NCBI GenBank assembly: GCA_947311845.1
Contig: CAMZMU010000060.1
Location: 5,338,043-5,402,042, forward strand
Source of the DNA: Poa pratensis
Lineage: Eukaryota; Streptophyta; Magnoliopsida; Poales; Poaceae
DNA length: 64,000 bases
Direction of reading: 5' to 3'
Part shown: piece after piece, positions 46,633 to 57,709 of the stretch
How positions within the stretch are numbered: position 1 is the stretch's first letter
How the letters are laid out: each line of letters opens with the position of its first letter
Made by a program: the position numbers and the translations under genes
The notes under the pieces: model-generated
What the model was told of the DNA's origin: nothing
Seen by the model: only the letters and a program-made list of their open reading frames with translations
Database searches by the model: none

Positions 46633-46657
46633 AGTCAACCCACGGCGCCCATTGACC
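46633..46657 (+). promoter_or_regulatory. W-box pair in the receptor kinase proximal promoter
   Basis: AGTCAA (TTGACT on the other strand, 46633-46638) and TTGACC (46652-46657) are two W-box cores in opposite orientation, 13 bases apart. They lie between the TIR element and the start codon at 46775. W-boxes bind WRKY factors and are common in immune receptor promoters; function here is inference from the motif only. Confidence 0.45.
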
Positions 46658-46774
46658 CGCCGCGCCGCCCGCAAGTTAAATCCCCTCCTCTCCGTCGCGC
46701 TGCTCTCCACTCCCCTCCTCGTCCCGGCGTCCCCGCCTCCCCCTCCCCGACGGCGCGCTCCGTCCCGCCACCCA

Positions 46775-49700
46775 ATGCCAACGCCAGACGCCGCCTCCGC
46801 AGCCACCCTCCTCCTTCTCCCGCTCCTCGTCCTCTTGGTTTCCGCCGGCGCCGCCAATGCCGCGACGGAATCGGAGGCCCAGGCGCTCCTGGCCTGGAAG
46901 GCCACCCTCAACAACACGGCCGCGCTGTCCAACTGGGCCAATCTCACAAGGCTCTGCTCCTGGCGCGGCGTCAGCTGCAACGCCGCCACCGGCCGCGTCG
47001 AGTCCCTCACGCTCCGGAACCTCGGCATCGCCGGCACGCTCGACGCGTTCAACACCACCGCGCTTCCGTCCCTCACCACGCTCGACCTCAACGGGAACAA
47101 CTTCATCGGCCCCATCCCGGCGAGCCTCTCGCGCCTGCGCGTCCTCGCCTCGCTCGACCTCGGCAGCAACGGGTTCGACGGCGCCATCCCGCCGCAGCTC
47201 GGCGACCTCTCGGGCCTCCTCCACCTCCGCCTCTACAACAACAACCTCGCCGACGCCATCCCGCACCAGCTCAGCGGGCTCCCCAAGATCCAGCATTTCG
47301 ACCTCGGCTCCAACTTCCTCACCAACCCGGACTACGCCAGGTTCAAGCCCATGCCCACCGTCACCTTCATGTCGCTCTACCTCAACTATCTCAACGGCAG
47401 CTTCCCGGAGTTCATCCTCCGGAGCGCCAACATCACCTACCTCGACCTGTCGCAGAACGGCGGCCTCTCCGGGCCGATACCGGACTCGCTGCCGGAGATG
47501 CTCCCCAACCTCGTGTACCTCAATCTGTCCCTCAATGCCTTCTCCGGCCGGATACCGGCGTCGCTGTCGAAGCTGGGGAAGCTCCAGGACCTGCGGATTG
47601 GCACCAACAATCTCACGGGGGGCATCCCAGATTTCCTCGGGTCGATATCCCAGCTCAGAGTGCTTGAACTCGGCAGCAACCCGCTCGGCGGGCCGATCCC
47701 GTCGGTTCTTGGCCGGCTCCGAATGCTGCAACGCCTCGACATCAAGGGCGCCGGGTTGGTTTCCTCTATACCACCGGAGCTGGGCAACCTTTCCAACCTC
47801 AACTACATGGAGGCGTCCTTGAACCAACTCACTGGTGTCCTGCCGCCGGCCTTCGCCGGGATGCGCAAGATGCGGGAGTTCGGCATATCGTCGAACAGAC
47901 TCAGCGGTCATATTCCGCCGGCTTTGTTCACGAGCTGGCCAGAGCTCATATCGTTCCAAGCGCAGAACAACTCGTTCGTCGGCAGGATTCCGCCGGAGCT
48001 CGGCAAGGCGACCAAGCTGACTATTTTGTATCTCTTCAGCAACAACCTTACGGGCTCTATCCCCGAGAGCTCGGCGAGCTGGTGAACCTGTTTGAGTTGG
48101 ATTTGTCGGTCAACTCGCTCACGGGACGGATACCCAGCTCGTTGGGTAACCTCACGCAGCTGACGAGGCTGGCGCTCTTCTTCAACCAGCTCACCGGCAC
48201 GATCCCGCCGGAGATCGGCGACATGACGGCGTTGCAAGTCTTGGACGTCAACACCAACAAGTTGGAGGGCGAGCTGCCCACCACCATCACAGCGCTCAGC
48301 AATCTGTCTTACCTCGCTCTGTTCGACAACAACTTCACCGGCACCGTACCACCGGACCTCGGCAAGGGGCTGAGCTTGACCGACGCGAGCTTCGCGAACA
48401 ACAGCTTCTCCGGCAAACTGCCGCAGAGCTTGTGCGACGGCCTTACCCTGCAGAACTTCACGGCGAACCACAACAACTTCAGCGGCACGCTGCCACCGTG
48501 CCTCAAGAACTGCGCGGGGCTGTACCGGGTGCGGCTGGAAGGGAACCACTTCACGGGTGATATCTCGGAGGTGTTCGGTGTCCACCCCAGCTTGGACTAC
48601 CTGGACATATCCGGGAACGAACTGACCGGCCGGCTATCGTCGGACTGGGGGAAATGCACCAATGTCACGCGCCTGCACATGGATGCGAATCGCTTATCCG
48701 GCAGCATTCCAGCGGCATTTGGGAGCATGACGAGCTTACAGGACCTCAGCTTGGCTGAGAATAATCTCACAGGAGGCGTTCCATCTGAGCTCGGCCATCT
48801 TAGCCTCTTGTTCAGTCTCAATCTTAGCCATAACGCCTTCTCGGGGCCAATTCCAGCAAGCTTGGGCAACAATTCCAAGCTACAGGCAGTCGATTTGTCC
48901 GGGAACTTGCTTATGGGGACGATACCTGTTGGTATTGGTCAGCTTAGTAGTTCTCTAACGTTTCTTGATATGAGCAAGAACAAGTTATCGGGGCGGATAC
49001 CAAGTGAGCTCGGAAATCTGGTTCAGCTGCAGACCCTTCTTGATCTGAGCAGCAACTCATTGTCGGGTGCGATTCCCTCGAATCTTGAGAAGCTCAGGAC
49101 TTTGCAGAAACTGAATCTGTCACACAACGATCTCACCGGTTCAATACCAACAGGTTTTCTCACATGATAAGCCTTGAAACAGTTGATTTCTCTTACAATC
49201 GACTCACCGGTGAGATACCGTCTTTCCAGAACGCATCAGCTGATGCCTTCATTGGAAATTTGGGGCTCTGTGGTAATGTGCAAGGCATAACTTCTTGTGA
49301 CCACAGTTCTAGCAGTGCATCTTCAGGGCATCACAAGAGAATAGTCATCGCAGCAGTTGTATCAGTTGTTGGGGTTGTGTTACTTGCAGCGATTGCTGCT
49401 TGCCTCATACTGATATACAGAAGAAGGCCTTCTGAGCAGAGAGTGCTGGAGGCTAACAGCACTGATGGTTTTGAGTCCATGATCTGGGAAAAGGAGGGAA
49501 AGTTCACATTCCTTGACATCGTAAACGCCACAGATAGCTTCAACGAAATCTTCTGCATTGGTAAAGGCGGTTTGGGACCGTGTACAGAGCCGAGCTTGCC
49601 AGTGGGCAGGTTGTGGCAGTGAAGCGGTTCCATGTCGCTGACACAGGCGACATATCGGATGTGAACAAAAAGAGCTTTGAGAATGAGATTAAGGCTCTGA

Positions 49701-50546
49701 CAGAGGTTCGTCACCGGAATATCGTCAAGCTCCATGGCTTCTGCACTAGTGGTGACTTCATGTATCTGGTGTACGAGTACCTGGAAAGGGGCAGCCTGGC
49801 GAAGACATTGTACGGTGAGGAAGGGAAGAAGAAGCTGGACTGGGACCTGAGGATGAAGGTGATCCAGGGGGTTGCTCATGCCCTGGCCTACTTGCATCAT
49901 GACTGCAACCCACCCATCGTTCATCGAGACATCACTTTGAATAATATCCTGCTTGAATCTGAATTCGAGCCACGGTTGTGTGATTTTGGCACCGCAAAGT
50001 TACTCGGGTCTGCTTCAACAAACTGGACTTCTGTGGCGGGATCGTACGGCTACATGGCTCCAGGTACAAAACTTACTCATACACTATATATTCTTTTGAT
50101 TCTAAATTTAGACACTGCTTAGCAGTACATATTGGAGCAGCACACTAACATATGTGAGCTCTGGTTGTTTTCTTGCAGAGTTTGCATACACAATGAGGGT
50201 AACTGAGAAGTGCGATGTTTATAGCTTCGGTGTAGTTGCCCTGGAGGTTATGATGGGGAAGCACCCTGGTGACTTGCTAACCTCTCTGCCAGCTATCTCC
50301 TCATCTCAAGAAGATGATTTACTCCTCAAAGACATACTGGACCAGCGGTTGGATCCTCCAATGGAACAGCTTGCAGAAGAAGTTGTGTTCATCGTCAGGA
50401 TAGCACTTGCTTGCACGAGGGTAAATCCTGAATCCAGGCCTTCCATGCGATCTGTAGCACAAGAGATATCAGCACATACCCAGGCCTACCTCTCCGAAGC
50501 ATTCAGACTCATTACCATAAGCAAGCTAACAGAATACCTGAAGTGA
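46775..50546 (+). CDS. LRR receptor-like kinase (MIK2/At1g35710 type), three single-base breaks
   Basis: Membrane receptor kinase of about 1,219 codons once frames are followed. Start ATG 46775 gives MPTPDAAS, then a hydrophobic signal peptide (LLLLPLLVLLVSAGAANA). The cysteine-capped LRR N-terminus (ESEAQALLAWKATL, CSWRGVSC) precedes about 25-30 LRRs to 49220. The membrane span is near 49340-49420 (AAVVSVVGVVLLAAIAACLI). The kinase has GKGGLG, AVKRF (Lys), HRDITLNN and DFGTAKLL, so it is an RD kinase. One intron, 50064-50178, splits the APE motif; stop at 50546. The frame changes near 48062 (C4 run), 49155 (T4 run) and 49577, each fitting one missing base. No other lesion is seen. Relatives sense peptides and cell-wall or immune signals; the ligand here is unknown. 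Two hAT-like elements sit just upstream. Confidence 0.93.
50064..50178 (+). other. Intron of the receptor kinase gene
   Basis: Donor CCAG|GTACAA and acceptor TTGCAG|AG join GYMAP to EFAYTM, restoring the conserved APE motif in frame. The position is the usual one for this kinase family. Confidence 0.92.
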
Positions 50547-50868
50547 AGTACCTCTGTGCAGAGATTTTGAACCTACATACAGGTGCAAATTGCACAGTTA
50601 TTAACTCCGTATAATGCAGTTTTAGATCCTCAAGTATGTCAGTTTTACTGCTAAAGACCAACATTAGAAGAGAATATTGCTATCTGGTCGATAAAATAGA
50701 TAACAGTCAAATCATCCTGAAGATTTTCAATTGTGAAACAATGTCTCCGCAGCGATGTTTGTAAACTTTGTATGTAGTATTTTTCTTTGTACTACTTATG
50801 CTACTATTCTTCTTTTTTCCTGTGAAGGGCTGAACAGTAAGGATGTAACATGTAACTGGAAGATAGAC

Positions 50869-50874
50869 AATAAA
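50869..50874 (+). terminator. Candidate polyadenylation signal
   Basis: AATAAA lies about 320 bases after the receptor kinase stop codon, preceded by T-rich sequence. It is plausible as a plant near-upstream element, but alone not decisive. Confidence 0.4.
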
Positions 50875-50879
50875 AGCAA

Positions 50880-51620
50880 CAAGGTTTCTGTCTCTGGTAG
50901 TGGATGAGAAGATCTTGCCTAAATGGATGATGTATATATTTATGGATGTGATAAATTATTAATTTTCCTAATAAAATCGTAGAATCGTTTAATATGTTGT
51001 TGCTCAAAATTCTACTGAAATTAGCAAATAGTTTTGCTGGCAGCAGACACCAGGCGGTGCGACAACATAATCAGCCGGTTCCTCGTTGGCTTCATTTAAA
51101 TGAACAAATCTGGGGTATCTACCAATTAAAAAAAAAGTAGCAATATTTGTATCTACCAATTCAACAGAAAAAATCCTAAACGTAATATTTGTATGTGCAT
51201 GTAACATCGTTTGTAGCAATTTTTCCTGTGCCGCGGAAAAGTTGCTATCAATATTTTAATTTTTTCGGCACACCTATGTAGCAAAACGCAATGATCATAT
51301 GCAACAAATTTCCAAGTTAGTTGCAACAAAACGTAATGTCCAACAAAAATAACTAACACATCCAACATATGTGCTCAATGCATCTAACATTACATAAACA
51401 CATTTGCAACATTTGGAGAATACACTTCATGGCATATGCCTAGAAATGGTTGTAGCATTTTAGATGTGGATAGGAAAAAAACAAGCTTCTAGAAAATCGC
51501 AACATCGTTCGCAACATTAGGGATTCTAAACATAATTTACTTCCTCCATCAACCATGGAGACACCACATGTCGTGGTGGGATCACGACAGATGCCATGGG
51601 TATGGCTAAGATGGGGCCGA
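50880..51620. other. AT-rich spacer with GCAAC-rich relic
   Basis: From 51190 to 51510 the words gcaacaaa, gcaacatt and tagcaat recur, like the opposite-strand words at 38500-39100. This is probably a relic of one dispersed repeat. A short direct and inverted stretch surrounds accacatgtcgtggtggg (51566-51583), which is itself a near-palindrome. No gene is present. Confidence 0.45.
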
Positions 51621-51626
51621 ATGGTC

Positions 51627-52629
51627 GTTGGGGGAATCCGGGGAGGGTTTATGCACTCTCGAAGTGCACAAGCAAGAACACACACAACGCGGCAAGAACA
51701 CGAACTGAAAACCCAGCCACCAAGAACGCGAAGCACACCGCGATGTACCCTGCTTCGGGGCCCTCTTGCGGAGGTAACACCCCTACTGCAGCACTATCCT
51801 AGTCAGTGTATAGCTCAAGGCAACAAGTACAGGTCGCTCCTCGAGCTGTGTGATGATACAATGGTAAGAGCTTGAGGTGGGAGATGAAGTTACCAGGAAA
51901 ATGAACTAGGGTGCCGGGGTCTCTTCTCTTTCTTTTTCCGTCCTCGTCCGCAGGAGGGGGGGGAAGCCCCCTATAGGCCAGCCGGGTTACCGTAATGCCC
52001 CTCGCTGAACACTGTAGCCATGCCTCTGCTTTAGTCATCATTGTACTCCTGTCAGGGACAAGACAAGGCCTGCCCATCCCCTGCATTACCATAGTAGAGC
52101 TAGGATGTCTCCTCTGACAGAGACAGGACATAGCCATGCAGTGCTACCTCGTAGCCTTTTCCCCGGATCTCACGCGGTCAGCGGTCAGAGGCGTGCAGCC
52201 CCGCCGAACCTGGGGCACGCCTCTGCCATGCTCCTTGACAGACGCTTCCGTGTCAGGCGTGAAGTGACTGGAGCATTGACTCCTGCCCGAGCTACGGCCT
52301 CCTGCCGTGGTTAGCCCGGCTCCTGGGCTTAAGATCTTTTACCAGGTCGGACCTCACTTCCTTCCCATAGCTCCTCCTGCACTCACAACCCCAACCATAG
52401 CACCGAGGTAGTTAGGTCGGCTGATCACAGCTCGGATCATGAACCTCGGCCCATGCCAACGGGGTACCTCGGACCCCTCTGGTCCAAGATAGGTCGGCCT
52501 TTATTCTCCAGGCAAAAGTAAAGCTCGGATGCGCTCAGGCCCAAACAAGTCGGCCCTCTCCGTACCTCGGCACGCCTTTGAACTCCACTTACGCCAAGCC
52601 TTGACCCTACCCGGGGGTACTCCCCGACA
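51627..52629 (-). repeat. 3' LTR of gypsy element 2 (outer edge uncertain)
   Basis: The inner edge is well defined: the LTR starts (on the - strand) TGTCGGGGAGTACCCC directly after a polypurine tract. The outer edge is only estimated (51627-51655), because the partner LTR is outside the window and no target duplication can be checked. Confidence 0.6.
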
Positions 52630-52646
52630 TTAGTCCCCGAAACTGG
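52630..52646 (-). other. Polypurine tract of gypsy element 2
   Basis: On the - strand CCAGTTTCGGGGACTAA abuts the start of the LTR. The related word tccccga(g/c) recurs many times in the 3' region (for example 55598, 57211, 57423), as in element 1. Confidence 0.75.
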
Positions 52647-53153
52647 TGCGGTCCTACGACCTCGGATGGAGGGTCGTAGCAGGTTCAAAATAAGCAAGGC
52701 ACCATTGCCAAAACCGACCTCAAACACAGCTCCACCGAGGTTCTTCCCACATACCACCATCTAATCCGAGGTAGATATGCAACCTGAACTTTCCGAGCTA
52801 TCTGACTCAGCACAATCTTGCCTCAAGATTTTCTGAGGCACGTGGCGAAGAATCTCTGCCCGTGCTTCGAAATCCGGACTTCTGAAAGACAGGTCCTGAC
52901 CACACGCCGCCCTCGTCAGCCGGACCACCGAACAGCGCACCTGCGCACTCCAGTACTTGACCAACTTGACCGCCCTGACCCCTCGATTCTCGCGCTGACC
53001 AGCACAGGAGATCCGAGGTTAGCGGTTGCCACTCTGCGGCCGATCGTGCGGCCACCAACCGCGCAACCGTGCGCTCACCCGCACACGATCCCGCGCCTTC
53101 CCGATAACCACGCGGTAGTGCGCAGTTAACGCGCGCCGTTACCGCACGCGGCC

Positions 53154-53161
53154 TATAAATA
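53154..53161 (+). promoter_or_regulatory. TATA box of the antisense gene in gypsy element 2
   Basis: TATAAATA sits in GC-rich sequence (cggcctataaataggggccc), followed by a pyrimidine-rich CTTCTTCTTCTTCCCC leader. It points along the + strand, opposite to the retroelement, about 200 bases before the first conserved antisense coding block. This is a textbook plant core promoter layout. Confidence 0.75.
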
Positions 53162-53339
53162 GGGGCCCAGGGGTAATTTCCTCTTCTTCTTCTTCCCCAC
53201 TCGCCATTGCTCCGCGCCCATTGCTCCGTGTGCTCTGCCTCCATCGCCGCCGTCGAGCACTCGTCGCTGCAACCTCGCTGTCTCGAAGAATCTCGCTGGA
53301 AACGCGCACCGCGCCTCGCGCCGCCACTCCATCTGCAGG

Positions 53340-56300
53340 GTTCCGAAGAAAGAAGACATCGAACCCGAGGTGGAATCCGGGGAGAGGGTCGTGTTCCTGG
53401 ACCACTTTGAGCGTGGCTTCGGGCTCCCGGCCGGGAAGTTCTTCCGGGAATTCTTGGACAAATTCGGGCTACAACCACACCACCTGCCCGCCAATGCCAT
53501 CCTCCAACTTTCGGCCTACGCCACCTTTTCGAGGGTTACCTCGGATTATGGCCAAGCATCGAGTCCTGGGCCAAGTACTTCCAGCTGAAGAAGCAAAGTG
53601 TCCCGAACAAGAAGGTCGTGGACAAGGAGATGACTCCTTGTGGGGCGGCCTCGATTTCACCTCGGCGCCAATCTGAGTTTCCTCGGATTCAGGGCCTGGA
53701 CTCCTGCCGCAAATGGCAACGCTCCTTCTTCTACGTGAAGAACCCGGGTGCCGAAGACCTCATCAACTTGCCGGAGTTCACCATTGGAACCCCCACTGCC
53801 CAACTCAACTGGGATTATGAGCCTGCACCCGACGCTCCCGAGGTTCTTCTGATCCACCAGACCATGATGTCACTCCAGGGGAAAAGCTGGGGAACAGATG
53901 ACATCTTGCGTACCATGATCACCCGCCGGGTTAGTCCTTTACAAGAGCGGGCCCACAAGATCTGCCATATGAGTGGCCGCTACGACCCCACTCGGCACAG
54001 CACCTTTGAGCTTGATGACTCCGAGGTGAAGAGGCGCATCCGGGCCATCGCCAAGACCACCATGCCCGACAAGTGGAAATGGGGGTGTCAAGCCCTATGA
54101 CCGAGATCACCCTCCAGCTCAAGTAAGTGTATTTTACCCGACGCAAAATATTCCTCGGTTTCACTTTCACCCCGGCCTTGCATGGATTCTTGTGCTAACT
54201 CGGTTTTACCTTGCCACCTCTGCAGAAGTTCACTCGACAGGAAATCGAGGATGGCCCCCTTTCTTCTAAGGAGTGGACTCCCGACCTGCCTGTCCCGGAA
54301 GCCGCCGAGGTTGAAGATCCGGACAATGAGGATCACCTCCCCATTCCCAAGGCCACCTCGGGTAAGACTCGTGGTTTCACCTCGCACCGCCCACCAGTTC
54401 GATCGTCTATCCAGGATTGGCCCGATGATGACGATGATGATTTCCAAATCCTGGAACCTGTCAACGTTATTCCCATCTCATATGCTCCTCCAACATATAA
54501 GAACTTTCATCCAGCGTCTGCAGCTTCCCGGAAGCGCTCAGGACCTGGTACCTCGGATGCCTAGGCTTCCAAGACCTCGGAGACTGCGGCGCCCAAAGCC
54601 AAGCGCGCCAAGAAGACCTCGGGGAGGCACAAGAAGCGAGGTCCCGTGGAGGAGGATGCGTAAGTCACCTTGCTCCTTTTTACCTCTCACGCTGCTTCGA
54701 GGTTAAGTTTTTACACTCTAACTTAATCTTTCTCCTTTGTCTAGCCCGGCTCGGCAGGTCAAGCAGAGCCATAGCTCGATACACTCACCACTACCTCCAG
54801 TGGTTGAAGCTCAGACCACCGAGGTCGAGGTTAACTTCGGAAGCCCGCCAGAGCCTCTCCTCCAGAACGGTCCATTGACCTCACCAGCCCGGAGAAGACC
54901 ATTCCTCCCCGGCGCGTCTCCTCCGCCGAACTTCCACCGCCGAGCTCTGACTCCGGCCTGGGGCACTCTGCTCCCCGCCGAGATCAGACTCCTCCTCCTC
55001 CTCAGAAGGATGCGGAGACAGATCGCGCCAAGACTCCGGCTAAGACCGTGCAGGAGCCTCGGCTGTCCCCCAAGTCTCAAGCTGCGCGCAACCAGCAGCA
55101 ACAGCAGCAGAAAAGCAGAGAGAGAAGAAATTCAGCTCCAGTTGTTGAGCCCCCCAAGCAGCCACAGCAAACTCCAATGCCGCCACCGCCACCGGGCCCC
55201 AAGGCTGCGAGCACCCAACTAGTGCCGCACGCTGCCGCGCCGAAGTCCACCCTGACCAAGACCGCGCCTTCGAGCTCTCAGGTCGCCACCTCCCGAGCTC
55301 TCTTCGCTGCCACCTCCAGCCGAACCTCAGCAGCTGGGAGGTCGGGCAACTCCGGACCAAGAGCGGGAACAGCTTAGGCTCGGAGAAGCACTACGATATG
55401 GACTGGAACTCGGCTGATACTGCCGAGGTCTCCTCCAACCCGAGCTCTGCGCATCCGTTGGACCCAGCGCCGTGCTTCAGTCCATCTACACCATGCAGAC
55501 TGCAGTCCTTGATTGCAGCAAGAAGGCCTCGGTAAGTTTCATTACGCAACTCTCTTTCTTCCTTTGAAATCAAATGACAAACATATACTATTCCCAGTCC
55601 CCGAGATTCGGGTTGAGCAATTGACACTCCACCGAGTTAAAATTGCTTGGCTTGAATCTCAAAAACTTGTCATTTCTCCCAAGCTGAGTCCCCGAGGCCA
55701 ATGCCAAGTCCCCGGGACTCAATTGGACCTCGGGTGCTAGAAATACCTCGGATTTCTCCGAACTGATCTCTCTATTTTTTCAGGAGTGCAACAATGCTCG
55801 GACCAAGTCTTCAAGAACCTCCTGCTGGATCACAACAGATTGAAGAAGTCTCATCGGACTCTTCTATCCGCGAAGGAGCAGAGCGACAAAGATTACGCCT
55901 CCAAGTTGAAGACAGCCGAGGATGAAATAGCTCGGCTGCAACAAGAGCTGAACCGGGCTAACGAAGCCAAATCTGCTGTGGAGGACGCTATGAAGGTCAA
56001 GGACCAGGCCGCCGAACAGCAGCAAGAGGTTGCCAAGACCCTGGAGAGCCGCGCCACCTCGGCCGAAGCCGAACTTATCGCCCTCCGAGCTATCTCGAAA
56101 AGCTGTTGTCCGAGCTTGCTCGGATTAATCACCAATGGACAGTAAGTTTCTTTTCCCCTTTTCCTTATTTTCTGCCGACCTACACCCTGCCACCGTATGC
56201 CTTATTTCAGCGACAGCCTTTTTGTCTTCTTCAGAGAACTTTGAGCACTCCAAGGACAAGGCTATCCGCGAAGTTCAAGCAGCTCGGGCAAAGAGGGCTG

Positions 56301-57118
56301 AGACAGAAACTCAGCGAAAGCTGGGATATCCAGGACCACCTCGTTGCCCTTAATGCTCGGATCAGGCCGCTCCGAGCCATTGGAACCAAGCTTGTTGATG
56401 CTGCCATCGAGGTCCACCGTGCCCTCTGGCCCAAGGTCAAGACTCCCCTTGCATCGACGAGCTCGCCACAAGCTGAAAGGAGCCGAGGCTAGACTTCGGG
56501 AGTGGAGATGCTCATCAGCTCGGGCTGGAGCGGACAAGGCCCTGGTGTTCGTGCTGTCCTGGTATGAAGAGATCCACACTGTTACCTCCCTGCGCAGGGG
56601 CTCTCCTTGGAACTCCACCCTGATGGCATTGAAACGCCAAGCAGCAGCCGACCGCTTTGCTAGTTACGCAAACACCCGGACCTTTGATGACGGGCGCCTC
56701 TACTCTGAGGACGAAGAGAGCTCGGACGAGGAAGCGAGTCCGGTGAAGAAAGTTCTGACGGCGAGGAAATGACTTTGACGAGCCTGAGAGCTCCAAGGGC
56801 AAGGCCGGCAAAACAACCGAGGTGGCTGAAGGCTCTGATGATGACTTCAGCTTCGACGAACCTCCGAACTCCAAGGGCAAGTCCGGCAAAGCTGTAACCA
56901 CCGAGGTGATCTCCCCCGACGTGACGGACACTCCGGCATCCACTCCAACAACCGAGGTTGCCTCCGCGACCGAGGTGGTTCCTGCGCCCGAGGTTGTTCC
57001 TGCGCCCGAGGCTCCTGCCCGAGGTCCTGCTCCACAACTCCCGCCCGAGGCTCTTCTTCCGAGGCCTGAACTTGTCTCGAACAAAATTAAATCCCCGGTA
57101 TGCCGGGTGCAGATGTAA
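53340..57118 (+). CDS. Spliced antisense gene inside gypsy element 2 (Transposase_28-like plus coiled coil)
   Basis: Transcribed opposite to gag-pol. Exon 1 (to 54122) encodes GERVVFLDHFERGFGLPAGKF..FLDKFGLQPHHLPANAI, resembling the plant family putative gypsy type transposon (PF04195), then WQRSFFYVKN and ITRRVSPLQERAHKI. Introns with GTAAGT donors and AG acceptors fit at 54123-54225, 54660-54744, 55532-55783 and 56142-56234. Exon 2 is acidic (PDDDDDDF) then basic (KRAKKTS). Exon 3 is P/S/Q-rich. Exons 4-5 hold a long coiled coil (LLDHNRLKKSHRTLL...LQQELNRANEAK) and an acidic end, stopping at 57118. The true start codon is not clear. Breaks: one missing base near 53537, a frame change near 54085 and a TAG near 54562. 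Function is unknown; similar antisense genes are known in Tat-lineage elements. Confidence 0.75.
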
Positions 57119-57705
57119 CAGACCTTAAGTAGTTTGCTTGCTACCAGTACTATTAACTTGCTATCCGAACCATGCTTTTCTAAAACTTTATGCCGAACCC
57201 TTTTGGAACGAGTCCCCGAGTTCACTTTCGTGTTTACTATATCTGGCATTCTTTGCTCTTGTCTACCATTTAGGCGTTCGACAGTCGAGTCACAAGATTG
57301 TTGTTTATAGCATACAGTACTTAGCAAATCTCGAAGTGTGTTTCCAAAACCATCCGACATAAACGAAAGGTAAAGACAGGGGTTAGTAAACGACACATGC
57401 CGAACTATATTTTTGGACCGAGTCCCCGAGTCCATTTTCATGTCTCCCACGTTTTTTCATCTTTGCTCTTGACTACCTTTTGGCAGATGCAGTCGAGTCA
57501 CAAGATTAGTTACATAGCACACATTACTTGAAGTTTGAGACGAGGTTCAAAATAGTTCGGCATATGAACAAAACTGACAAACAGAAATAAAACACAAGCA
57601 CAAGAGCGAGGCAGTCCCCGAGCTTCAACCTCGGAGTGCCGACATTTCATTAAGGATTAACCGAGGTACATACATTGCGCCTTTCATGAGTAGAAAGGTC
57701 GGAGT
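57119..57705. repeat. Non-coding gap with a ~210-bp duplicated block
   Basis: Between the antisense gene and the integrase stop, two diverged copies of a block (near 57205 and 57418) share gagtccccgagt, ctttgctcttg and gtcgagtcacaagatt. It probably serves as the 3' end of the antisense transcript and the spacer after integrase, so the two transcripts converge here. Confidence 0.7.
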
Positions 57706-57709
57706 AGAG

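Noticed and set aside
46676..47959. 427-codon - strand reading frame opposite the receptor kinase
   Set aside because: Pure mirror of the LRR coding sequence in GC-rich DNA (E/R/V-rich), with no domain of its own.
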